In this document: positions 1 through 9,421 of the stretch, one piece after another
Layout: each line of letters starts with the position of its first letter
Numbering within the stretch: the first letter of the stretch is position 1
NCBI RefSeq assembly: GCF_950295315.1
Contig: NC_080185.1
Location: forward strand, 48,403,237 to 48,467,236
Length of the DNA: 64,000 nucleotides
Direction: 5' to 3'
Source: Erinaceus europaeus
Lineage: Eukaryota > Chordata > Mammalia > Eulipotyphla > Erinaceidae
Program-made: the position numbers and the translations under genes
The notes under the pieces: model-generated
What the model was told of the DNA's origin: nothing
What the model saw: the letters and a program-made list of their open reading frames with translations, nothing else
Database searches by the model: none

Positions 1-545
1 GAAAGGTACAATAAGAGATTTTTGTGGAATTACTTTACACTTGTTTCTGGAAGGTTGAAGTTCACAGAAGCATAAACACATTGTTTACTTGTTGTTCAGT
101 GATTGCTGAAAACAAGAGACATACTACCTAGCCCTTGCCAGCAATGCATTGTCATAAACGGAGGCACAAAATGTTACAGAATGGCCCTCTCCAATTCAGT
201 TCAGTCCGACTTTTGAAGCAATGAAAGTGAGGACTTCCTTGGTTCCTATGGCTGCTTACAATAGTATACCAAGATTAAAAATGACCTTAGTGTCTCTCAG
301 GGCACAGAAATTGGAAGTCCAAAGAGCATAGAAGTTGGGGTCTAATAACAGATCTGAGTAGAGCTATGGCTGTCTTTCTTTAACAGTTATCTTTAGATTC
401 AGAAGAAGGAGGGTGAAGAGAAAAGTTTTCCTTTCAAGGTCTGATTTCAGATGTACTGGATAGAATCTAATTCCCTTTTATATAAATCTCTTTAGCAATT
501 TTTTTCAGGCCTATTTAGTGGTAATGTATTTCTCTAACTGTATTT
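1..545. other. Unassigned AT-rich sequence
   Basis: No long open frame, RNA gene or recognisable repeat is visible here. It reads as ordinary non-coding mammalian sequence upstream of the first SINE. Confidence 0.5.
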
Positions 546-1044
546 TGTCTTTAAAGCTCTTTATCACGCCTTTAAATCTTAGTGATAACAGAAAAATTTA
601 ACTGTTATTATTATTTTTTTACCTCCAGGGTTATTGCTGGAGCTTGGTGCCTGCACCAAGAATCCACTGCTCCTGGAGGCTGTTTTTTCCTATTTTATTG
701 CTCTTATTGTTACCCTAGTTGTTGTCATTATTGTTGTTGTCATTGCTGTTGTTGTTGGATAGGACAGAGAGAAATAGGGAGAGGAGGGGAAGACAGAGAA
801 GGGGGAAAGATAGACACCAGCAGACCTGCTCCACAGCTTGTGAGGTGACCCCCAGCAGATGGGGAGCTGGGGGCTCCAATGGGTATCCTTAAGCGGGTGC
901 TTGCGCTTTGTGCCATGTGCGCTCAGCCCATTGCACTACCACTCAACCTCTTCATTGTTTTTATTGGCATTTCTCTGACAATCAGTAGGCTGTCTTTAAA
1001 GCTCTTTATCACTCCTTTAAATCTGAGTGATAACAGAATATTTT
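546..1044. repeat. Direct repeats of about 50 bp flanking a SINE
   Basis: The segment at about 547-598 recurs at about 991-1042 with few mismatches; both copies contain TTTAAAGCTCTTTATCAC. A minus-strand SINE lies between them. At about 50 bp they are far longer than a normal L1-type TSD, so a local tandem duplication later entered by the SINE is more likely. See findings. Confidence 0.7.
616..952 (-). mobile_element. SINE-A, long form
   Basis: tRNA-derived SINE read on the minus strand. From its 5' end: tRNA-like head with A-box and degenerate B-box, a CAGGTCTGC-type body, a pyrimidine-rich stretch ending in TCCTATCCAACAAC, a CAA-rich region, then the extra 3' segment ending near GCAATAACCCTGGAGG. 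Many copies in the window share this order. An 88-codon open frame on the opposite strand is only a translation of the repeat. Confidence 0.9.
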
Positions 1045-1140
1045 TAAGTGGAAGCTTTTGCCACGCAAAATTCTGGCTAAATAAGGCCAATTCTTTCAGA
1101 TGTTTAGCATGTTTGTTGAGAAATTAGCTGATGGTTTTAT

Positions 1141-1372
1141 TATTTTATTTTATTTTTATTTATTTAACAAAGGAGACATTAACAAAATCATAGGATAGGA
1201 GGGGTACAGCTCCACACAATTCCCACCACCCAGGATCCATATCCCATCCCCTCTCCTGATAGCTTTCCCATTCTCTATCCCTCTGGGAGTATGGACCCAA
1301 GGTCATTGTGGGTTGCAGAAGGTGGAAGGTCTGGCTTCTGTAATTGCTTCCCCGCTGAACATGGGAGTTGAC
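1141..1372 (-). mobile_element. 5'-truncated L1 3' end (young family)
   Basis: About 230 bp matching the 3' end of L1-A at 9422 onward, minus strand, cut off at its 5' side. It is flanked by a 15-bp target-site duplication at 1126-1140 and 1373-1387 (AGCTGATGGTTTTAT, one mismatch). This is the usual product of incomplete target-primed reverse transcription. Confidence 0.88.
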
Positions 1373-1576
1373 AGCTGATGATTTTATGTGGGTTCCCTTA
1401 GAGGTGAGTCTTTTACAGCTTTTAATATTATCTTTACTTCGATCTTTGCTAATTTATTTGTGATCTTTCCTTGTGTGCTTTGATTTGGCTTTGATTTATT
1501 TGAAATTCTTAAGACTTTATGGATTTAATTGTCTCTCTCTTCCATTTTGAGGAAAAATTTTTAGCTTTTATTTCTT

Positions 1577-1754
1577 TTTTAAAAAATATTTTATTTATTT
1601 TACTTCTGAAAGAGATGCAAAGAGAGAGTAAGACAGAAACACCAGAGAACTGCTCAACTCTGGCTTATGGTGGCGTGGGGAATTGAACCTGGGACTTTGG
1701 AGGCTCAGGCATGAGAGTCTGTTTGCATAACCATTATGCTATCTCCCCCACACC
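1577..1754 (-). mobile_element. SINE-C
   Basis: Second tRNA-derived SINE family. On the minus strand it begins GGGGGAGATAGCATAATGG and has a B-box-like GGTTCAATTCC, then CCATAAGCCAGAGTTGAGCA and an A-rich tail. A perfect 15-bp TSD (TAGCTTTTATTTCTT) lies at 1562-1576 and 1755-1769. Confidence 0.9.
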
Positions 1755-1787
1755 TAGCTTTTATTTCTTAAAGTAAGAATATTTTCC

Positions 1788-1996
1788 ATAGGGACTGTGG
1801 TAATATACCTGGTAGAGTGCACATATTACAATGCTCAAAGACTCAGATTCAAGCCCCTAGGATCCACCAGTAGGAAGGAAGCTTCATGAGTAGTGAGGGA
1901 GTGCTTTAGGTTTTTCTCTCTTTTTCCCCTCTCTGTCTTCCTCTTTCTTAACTTTTTCTGTCCCTATTCAAAATGAACCGCAAAAGATAGTTTTAA
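1788..1996 (+). mobile_element. SINE-B, diverged
   Basis: Third SINE family. The head is GTGGTAATATACCTGGT-like, followed by GTGCACATATTACA, a diverged B-box, AAGCTTCATGAGTAGTG, a pyrimidine-rich stretch and an A-rich 3' end. TSD AAGAATATTTTCC at 1775-1787 is repeated at 1997-2009 with one mismatch. Confidence 0.82.
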
Positions 1997-2198
1997 AAGA
2001 ATATTATCCCTTTATCTTTTTCTTATGTTGACACCGATATGGTGTGAATGCTATTTAGTAACTATTTTATATTGTTTTTTTTTTTCCTTTTTCTACATCC
2101 AAACCTCAAGCTTACCACTATAACCATTGATTTTTTTTTTTTTCATTTCTGCTGATGGTAACCTCTCTTATGCTTTTTAGTTCAGCTACTGTATTATT

Positions 2199-2467
2199 AT
2201 TTTTAATATTTATTTATTTCCTTTTTTTACCCTTGTTTTATTGTTGTAGTTATTGATATTATTGTCATTGTTAGGACAGAAAGAAATGGAGAGAGGAGGG
2301 GAAGACAGAGAGGGGGAGAGAAAGATAGACACCTGAAGACCTGCTTCACCACTTGTGAAGCAACTCCCCTGCAGGTGGGTAGCCCGGGCTCTAACCGGGA
2401 TCCTTATAGTGGTCCTTGTGCTTTGTGCCACGTGCGCTTAACCCTCTGCGTTACCTCCGGACTCCCT
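2199..2467 (-). mobile_element. SINE-A
   Basis: Full-length minus-strand copy. The head reads GGGAGTCCGGAGGTAACGCAG and the A-rich tail is at the left. A perfect 15-bp TSD (AGCTACTGTATTATT) sits at 2184-2198 and 2468-2482. The 73-codon minus-strand open frame inside is repeat sequence. Confidence 0.93.
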
Positions 2468-2482
2468 AGCTACTGTATTATT

Positions 2483-3276
2483 TAGTTCTATTTTCTGTTA
2501 GGGCTTTTATGATACTTTCTTTGAATTTATTGGTGTTTTCTTTGAAAATCGCATTTCAGTATGCATCTTTAGGACCATTGCTTTGATGTTTCCTTTAGGA
2601 AGTTTACATAGTTCTGCTGCATTTGACATTTTCTTTAGGTTATTCCCTAGACGTATCGCTATATGTAATTTCCCTTGTCTTATTATCTTTGGTACTCTGT
2701 GAACCAGTGATCTTTGCTTGAATATGCCTGGGAAGTAACGTGGGGGGGGGGGGTTGTAGTCACAAGTACATAGCTAATGCAATAGCACTGAGATCAATCC
2801 GCCTGAGGTAGGAACTAAGAATTTGAAGTTACAAGCACTCACTAACCACTAGATTGACAAGGGTTGGGGTTTAAGTATCAGAAGAGGTTGGAGCCTCTGT
2901 TCTAGGTGGTGATAGCATGCACCTTTCAGGGTTGATAGGCAGAAGAACCTGGCAGGCTCTGGGAAGGTGTAGAAGGACTGGTTAGGACTGGGTCTGTTTG
3001 TCTGCCAGAAGTTAGTACTCTTGAGAAAAATCTTTCATTACCCAGCTAAATCTACACTAGTTCAGGATATATGGTGATCTTCTCCTAATGTCTATACCCA
3101 AGGTTTATTACTATGAAAATTAATTACAATATAGCATCCACTGTCCCTGATCCTCTGGAGTCAGACTTTGAAAACCATGACCTTTTGCTCCAAAGCCATG
3201 TTTTCTCTATTAGATGACAATTCTTCTCTGATATTATTGGAATATATTTTGCCAACTATTAAAATCAGTCATATAG
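2483..3276. other. Unassigned sequence
   Basis: No gene or recognisable repeat is seen. The only low-complexity feature is a run of G at about 2742-2752. Confidence 0.4.
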
Positions 3277-3768
3277 AGCTAGTCCTCATTTAGTTACTGG
3301 GTTCTGTTCCTAAAATCCCTTTGATAAAGAAATTTTTCAATAAGAAGCCTCCCCTTACTAGAAGTTAAGACATAATGTGCTTTACCGGTAGTGGACATGT
3401 CGAAGATCATTAGGTAATTTAGTGTCTTATTTCATCATTTATAACATTTTAACATATTTAAATGTTTATGCAGTGATGTACATTGATGATGTACATTGTG
3501 TAGTAAAAATAGAAGAGATAAATTGTACTGTGGGGTGCACAATAAAGTACAAATATATATACAATTACTCTAGCATAGTGTACACTGATCAATTACCAGA
3601 AAGAGAATGAAACTGAGAGAGGAGATATGAGATGAGATACTTGAAACTGTACCAGTGCACTGCTGTTTTCTAAGATCAAAGTGCTCATACATTGCCACAA
3701 CCCCAGCTGGTCAAAGATCTGACTATGAGTGCTCAATAAATAAGTAGATTATTAACTGAGGACTAACT
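3277..3768. mobile_element. Possible DNA-transposon remnant with terminal inverted repeats
   Basis: AGCTAGTCCTCATTTAGTTA at 3277-3296 and the reverse complement of 3749-3768 agree at about 15-16 of 20 positions, including an unbroken TAGTCCTCA, giving an element of about 490 bp. No transposase frame is visible; a 62-codon open frame inside lacks recognisable domains. A non-autonomous element of the mariner/Tigger or hAT type is conceivable, but the family is not recognised. Confidence 0.35.
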
Positions 3769-3917
3769 GGAGTTAAACTTCATAGGGAAAATTTACAGTA
3801 TATATTTCGATTAAGTTTTCAGATTATCTTCACATTTTAGATGACATATTTAAATATATATTACATACTATATTAGTTATTCTGTAGATTCTAGTGCATG
3901 TTATATAAGCATTTATT

Positions 3918-4333
3918 TTTTTTTGGATTTCTTTCTTGTTTAATTTTTTTTAATTAAGGGGATTATTGGTTTATAGTTGACAGTAAATACAGTTGTTGGT
4001 ACATGTGCACAGCTCCTCAGTTTTCTGTAATCCCTAATTCTGTAATTCCCTACTCCCTCTCCCAGGTCTTTTTCCACCATCATGCACCAGGACCTGAAAG
4101 CCACCCTTGCCCCACTAGAATTCTTTACATTGGTGTCATACACACAACCCAGTCCAAGTTCTGCTTTGTGTTTTCCTTTCTGTTTATTGTTATTATTACT
4201 ATTATTATTATTATTTTTTTTTTTTTGCCTTCACGGTTATTGCTGGACCTGGGTGCCTACACCATGAATCCACTACTCCTGGAGGCTATTTTCCCCCTTT
4301 CATTGTCCTTGTTGTTTTATCTTTGTTGTGGTG
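3918..4333 (-). mobile_element. Composite L1 3' end plus SINE-A 3' part in one TSD pair
   Basis: Minus-strand insertion with a T-run at its left edge (the A-tail), then about 260 bp of an older L1 3' end, joined directly at about 4180-4215 to the A-rich tail and 3' half of a SINE-A. The SINE is cut exactly where the insertion ends. A single perfect 15-bp TSD (ATATAAGCATTTATT) brackets the whole unit at 3903-3917 and 4334-4348. Confidence 0.8.
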
Positions 4334-4348
4334 ATATAAGCATTTATT

Positions 4349-4748
4349 ATATACAGTATATGATCTTCAAAATATACATACATATATAACTTTACTTGGC
4401 TACAAAAGGATGTATTGCTGCTATTCAAAACAACATGTATGAACCCTCAGGATGCCTAATGAAATAAATAAAATGGAGAAAGACAAGAATAGTACTTCAT
4501 TCATTTGTGGAACATGGAAAAAATAGTTAATGACTTAAAATAAAGACCAAATTTCAGATTACAAATAAAATGTACTTTAAAAGCTCTCTTTTCTTTTTTA
4601 ACTCCTCATACAGGAAATATTTGACATCCATATGGAAAGGTTCGTGTTCTTTTTAATATACTGCATGTTCTCTTTCCTGGCTGATGTTGAAATTATTTTC
4701 TAGAAATGAGAATACCGTTGAGTTGATCAACCTTAACCTTGCCCTTTG
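4349..4748. other. Unassigned AT-rich sequence
   Basis: No gene or recognisable repeat is seen before the 5S pseudogene. Confidence 0.4.
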
Positions 4749-4848
4749 GTCTACGGCCATACTACCCTGAACACACCTGACCTCATCTGATTTTGGAAGT
4801 TAAGCAGGATCAAGCCAGGTTAGTACAGAATGAGAGACAATCCAATGC
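4749..4848 (+). pseudogene. 5S rRNA pseudogene, 3' end lost
   Basis: The sequence follows mammalian 5S rRNA from its first base: GTCTACGGCCATACTACCCT, then the GAAGTTAAGCAGGAT and GGTTAGTAC blocks, ending near GAGAGACAATCC. Many of the differences look like CpG or C-to-T decay, and the last 20 or so bases of 5S cannot be followed. Internal promoter elements (A-box, intermediate element, C-box) are altered. No source cluster or tandem copy is present, so this is a dispersed, probably retroposed copy that is unlikely to be functional. Confidence 0.9.
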
Positions 4849-5029
4849 CCTTGATCAGCAAACACACTGATCAGCAAAGTAATTCTAAGGGTGAAGTTGA
4901 TGATCTGTAATCAGGGATTAAATGAAAAAAAAAGTTAAATTCTATAGCTTTAGCATTTCTAGTAATTATCCATGTTATACATATGTCATGATTGCCAAAA
5001 TTATCTCTCTTTTTTGACATTTTAAAATG

Positions 5030-5228
5030 TTTTTAACTTTATTTTATTTCATAGGACAGAAAGAAATTGAGAAAGAAGAGTGAGATAGGGAGAGAGATAC
5101 ACAGACACGTCTAGCACTGCTTCACTGCTTGTGAAGCTTTAACCTTTAAGTGGGGAGCAGGGCCTTGAATCAAAGTCCTTTCACTTGGTAATGATTGTGC
5201 TTAATCAGAAGTACCATCATTCAGTCCC
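5030..5228 (-). mobile_element. SINE-B, old
   Basis: Minus-strand copy. The plus strand shows the signature order GGACAGAAAGAAATTGAGA, GAGAGATACACAGAC, CACTGCTTGTGAAGCTT, GTGGGGAGCAGGG. It is diverged and its TSD is not clear. Confidence 0.75.
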
Positions 5229-5233
5229 CTAAG

Positions 5234-5390
5234 CTTATTTATTTTTTATGAAAGAGAAACAGAAGAATAACCGACTATCATTCAGCTTTGGTGTTGTGTG
5301 CCATATTGAATCTGGGACTTCTTGGGCTTCAGATATGCCAGTACTATGTTTTAATGCTAAGTTAACTTTCTAATTACCAACATATCTCTT
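5234..5390 (-). mobile_element. SINE-C, old
   Basis: Diverged minus-strand copy. The plus strand retains GAAAGAGAAACAGAAG, TTCAGCTTTGGTGTTGTG and TTGAATCTGGGACTTC, in the order seen in better copies such as 1577-1754. Confidence 0.6.
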
Positions 5391-6849
5391 AAGCAAACAT
5401 GTGATTCTGTCTTTCATATAATTAAAAATATTTGATGACTTCTGTATGACTGTAACAGTGATTTTCAGGCAAGGCTCAAATGAAAATATACTCTAAAGTA
5501 TGATTTCTGCAGTCTGGGAACTTCTTAAATATACACGAATTCTGATACAAATCCACACTTGGAAATCATTAGCATGTTAGAATTAAGCACAGTCTCAGCT
5601 TTTGTTTCAAGATTCCCCTTCTTATTATGTTATGTTATTTCTTGTCTCACCTTCTGTTATGTTTATATTTCAGTCGTCTTTATATTCTCCAAACCTCACT
5701 GCATACTTTGCAGAGAACAGACATCCCCTGTTTTTATAAATTGAACTTGTTATTTTCATGTTCTAGTCAACTAAGCTAAATAGCCACAAAGATGTTGTGA
5801 GAAATAATGTTGGTCTGTGTCCTTTGCTTACTTTGCTGTTCTTTTTTCCCCATCAAACCTGGTGTTGCCTGAAAAATGAAATATCAAGGTGACATTCAGT
5901 CTTAGTCATTGAACTTCAGAGAATTGTCACAGCAGACTGGATATGTAGAAGGCAGAAACATCCCTCATGTTGAGAATAACAGCCCCAAAGGTACAGAAAA
6001 ACATATTCCATTCATCTTCGTCATTCCACATTAATGATCATAGTTTCAGGGTTTAAAGCACTGATTTTCTGCTATTGCAAGAGGCCTTTAATTTACCCAC
6101 AGCCACAATTCTATTTTAGATTCAAAAATAGTTAGTGCCAGTTATTATTTTTGCTCCCTTCCATTTAGAATAATGCTAATCTTCTTAAAACTCACACCGA
6201 GTGGTTCCATTACTCTTACTCACTTGTCTGTTTGTTAAGGTCATATTGCCCTTGCTCCCTTAGAAATAATGCCATCATCTATGAGATCACTTAGTAATAT
6301 CCTGTTCTCTGTGAAAATTCAATGTGATGGAAGTAGATGTTGCCAATTTGAAAAAATAACCCCCCAAATAACTCAAAATTTTGTCAATTTGAAAAAATTA
6401 CCAAAAAAATAACCCAAAATTTACTAAGAAATGATGTTCCTGCACCATACCACTAGAGAAATTTCCCTGGTTTCTACTCATCTTTGATGAGTGTTGAATG
6501 TATTATCTCAGGTCATTATATCACTTTTTCTCCACAGAGCCAGGAGGTTTTACAGTACAGCCTCTTCACACAATTAGACCAATTGAATTCTGACTTTTGG
6601 TTCACACATATTTCCAGGGAAAATGATAGCTTCAAAGTGCTTTCATTATAGGAATGTTAATTAAAACAGAATTTGCATGTGTGTGTATATACACAAACTA
6701 GCATATTTTTCATCTGAAAGGTTTAGAGGCCTTTGAAATTCATACTACATATAAACTTGGGTGCAGTGGTAGATGTCAGTTTTATCCTTGCCAAGAGGTT
6801 ACTTCTGATCACTAAATCATATGTCTAGGGATTTCTTTGTTTCACATTC
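5391..6849. other. Unassigned sequence with a small tandem duplication
   Basis: Mostly unique-looking AT-rich DNA without a credible gene. At 6339-6424 a unit of about 42 bp is present twice in tandem, imperfectly; both copies begin CAATTTGAAAAAAT. Confidence 0.45.
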
Positions 6850-7203
6850 TTTTTTTTCTTCTTCTTTTTTTTTTGTCTCCAAAGTTATTGCTGGGGCTCA
6901 GTGCCTGCACTATGAATCCAGTGCTCCTGGAGGCCATTTTTTTCCTTTTGTTGCCCTTGTTGTTTATCTTTGTTGTAGTTATTATTGTTGTTGTCATTGC
7001 TGTCATTGTTGGATAGGACCTAGAGAAATCAAGAGGAGGGGAAGACAGAGGGAAAGACACCTGTTGACCTGCTGCATCGCTTGTGAAGTGACCCCCTTGC
7101 AGGTGGGAAGCCCGGGGCTCTAACCAGGATTCCTAAGAAAGTCCATGAGCTTCACACCATGTTTGTTTAACCAGCTGAGCTATTGCCTGCCCTCCCTCTC
7201 CCC
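6850..7203 (-). mobile_element. SINE-A, long form
   Basis: Minus-strand copy with the extra 3' segment (plus strand GTTATTGCTGGGGCTCAGTG) and a complete tRNA-like head at the right. TSD near GGATTTCTTT on both sides (about 6829 and 7207). The flanking 100-codon open frame is a translation of the repeat. Confidence 0.88.
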
Positions 7204-7425
7204 CGAGGATTTCTTTTTTAACTTTCAGAGAAACCCAGATAAGCTAGAAATGCCATTTATAAATAAATATTCATTCATAAGTTATGTGCATGCTGTTCAT
7301 AGAAGGATGTGAAAACAAGGGAGGTAGAGATGATAAAAAACAAGCATTTGCTGTTCAAAGGGTTGATTTTGGAGTAGATCAAGTAAGTTGTCATCTATTG
7401 TTGTAGAAATAAGAGTTATGACCAT

Positions 7426-7452
7426 CTGGACCCGGAGGTGGCACAGTGGATA
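7426..7452 (+). mobile_element. Tailless SINE-head insertion, 27 bp
   Basis: CTGGACCCGGAGGTGGCACA followed by GTGGATA resembles only the first bases of a tRNA-derived SINE head up to the A-box. It is flanked by a perfect 15-bp direct repeat AAGAGTTATGACCAT at 7411-7425 and 7453-7467. No body and no A-tail are present. See findings. Confidence 0.7.
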
Positions 7453-7467
7453 AAGAGTTATGACCAT

Positions 7468-7804
7468 TCATCTTCTTTGTGATTTTGTGATCACATCACA
7501 GAATCAAAGTCATGACTTGAGACTAGGAGGAAATCAAACATTGGAATAGTGCTCTCACTGCTGTGAAAGAATAGGTCCAAACATTACATTCTGGTACGGA
7601 ATTTAATATACAATGGACATATGAGAGAACTTGTTATTGCTACCTAAGCAATCTTGTAACATGACTCTGTTATACCTGCATTGAGGTAAGCAAATGAAGT
7701 CATTTTATTTTATGTTCCTATCTATTTCATTTACTATTTCTGGGAACTAGGGGTTAGGTATCATGAGCCTGTGGGTAGAAATAATTAATTGACTTCCTGA
7801 TATG
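7468..7804. other. Unassigned sequence
   Basis: No gene or recognisable repeat is seen. Confidence 0.4.
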
Positions 7805-7962
7805 ATTATTTTTAAAGAATTATCTTTATATGAGATTTTAACATGACACAGAAATGGGGAGAAGCAGAAAACCACTCCATTATATGTAGCACCAGGGATC
7901 AAACTTGGAGCCTAAAACATCCAACTTTTGTATTCCTCTGATGACCTCAGGCTTTCTCCCAG
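7805..7962 (-). mobile_element. Probable SINE-C, very diverged
   Basis: Plus strand order TTTTTAAAGAATTATC, GACACAGAAATGGGGAGA, CACCAGGGATCAAACTTGGAGCC matches the 3'-to-5' order of SINE-C. Boundaries are approximate. Confidence 0.5.
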
Positions 7963-8267
7963 CTGTTTAAGTACTGAGTGCCATTTGTTGAACCCAACAA
8001 GAATTGGGTTTTTGGGATCTGTGTTCTTTAGGCCTTTCTGCTAGATTGCCAAACTAATTTGGTCTATGTTTAATTGATTTGAGACTTTATTATACCTTCT
8101 TTAGGCATGTCAACTAGGACTCCACGTTTATGAGGCCTAAGTCCAAATTGCTGAAGACTTTTGAGCACTTTGAGTTATATTTATGCTATCTGAAGAGAAA
8201 TCAGAGTATAATTAATTGTCCCTTGTTTATGGATACATGTACATCTGTACTCCCGTACCCTAAGTAA

Positions 8268-8378
8268 TCCTCCAGGAGCAGTGAATTCAGAGTGCAGGCA
8301 CCGAGCCCCAGCAAAAACCCTGGAGGGAAAAAAAAGAAAAGAAAAGAAAAAAAAAGAAATGAATAAAAAAAAGACTTT
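8268..8378 (+). mobile_element. SINE-A 3' segment, 5'-truncated
   Basis: Only the extra 3' segment of the long SINE-A form is present (AGTGCAGGCACCGAGCCCCA), followed by an A-rich GAAAAG tail of about 60 bp. It meets the T-run of the next SINE tail to tail. Confidence 0.85.
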
Positions 8379-8380
8379 TT

Positions 8381-8511
8381 TTTTTTTTTTTTTTTTTTTT
8401 AGCCAGAGCACTCTTCAACTCTGGCTTATGGTGGTGCGGGGGATTGAACCTGGGACTTTGGAGCCTCAGACATGAGAGTCTGTTTGCATAACCATTATGC
8501 TATCTTTTTTA
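8381..8511 (-). mobile_element. SINE-C
   Basis: Minus-strand copy with a T-run of about 22 bases as its A-tail and a well-conserved body (plus strand CAACTCTGGCTTATGGTGGT) and head (CATAACCATTATGCTATC). Its tail lies against the tail of the preceding plus-strand SINE. Confidence 0.9.
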
Positions 8512-9406
8512 ATGCTGAGTAGTACAACATTGAGTATATCTCCCATAACTTTTTATCCAATCATCTGTCAAAGGGCATTTGATTGCTTCCAAAATTTGGT
8601 TATTATGAATAATGCAGCTATGTACAAGGGGTGGTACAAAAATCCCTTAGAATCCTCAGTATTATTATATCTTTTGTACAAATGCCTAGGATTAGAATTG
8701 CTGGATCAATAGGTATTTCCATCTGTATTTGTTTAAGGAGTCTCCATACTCTTCTCTATTCTCTATAGTGGATGTACCAGTTTGCATTCTCATCAGAAGT
8801 GTAACAGAGTTCCTTTCTCTCCATATCTTTTCCAACACTTACCCTCTTCTGTTTTGTTGACGAAGACCATTCTAACCAGTGTGAAGTCTTATCATGAAGT
8901 GGTTGTACTTTGTACTTTTCCAGTTATTAGTGAATTGGAGCATTTCCACATATGTCTATACATTTCCACATATGTCTATACACATATGTCTATGGGCCAT
9001 GTGTATCTCTTAGAGAGCTGTCTAACCATATCTTTTGCCCACTTTTTATTGGGTTTTTATTTTTCATTCTGTTGAGCTGTATGAGTTATTTATAGATGTT
9101 TGATATCAACTGCTTGTTTGAGGTGTGGTGTGTGAATATTTTCTTCCAGTTGTTAGGTTTCCTGTTTGTCCTTATGGAATTTTCTTCTGATGTATAGAGG
9201 CTTTTTAATTTGATAGGGTCCTATTTGTTCAGTCTTGTTTTTGATTCCCTTGTCCATGAGGTGAAGTCTCCATATGAGTCTTTACTGTTAATGTCATGAA
9301 TTGTTTCATTAATATGTTCTTCTGGATATTTTATAATTTCAGATCTAATATCCAGATCTTTGATCTATTTTGAGCTAGTTTTGGTGTATGGTGTTAATTG
9401 GTGGTC
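8512..9406 (-). mobile_element. Old L1, 3' part of ORF2 (left of the L1-A insertion)
   Basis: Minus-strand L1 ORF2 carboxy-terminal region, similar in order to L1-A but much more diverged. Landmarks are the GAGTAGTA start, CATAACTTTTTATCC, the TTTGGTTATTATGAATAATGC block and TTTTTAATTTGATAGGGTCC. It stops at the L1-A TSD and resumes at 17182. A 20-bp unit (CATTTCCACATATGTCTATA) is tandemly doubled at 8941-8980. Frames are destroyed. Confidence 0.8.
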
Positions 9407-9421
9407 TAGTTTCATTTTTCT

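Noticed and set aside
8941..8980. Tandem 20-bp unit considered as a CRISPR-like or regulatory repeat
   Set aside because: Only two copies with no spacers, inside an old L1; a simple local duplication.
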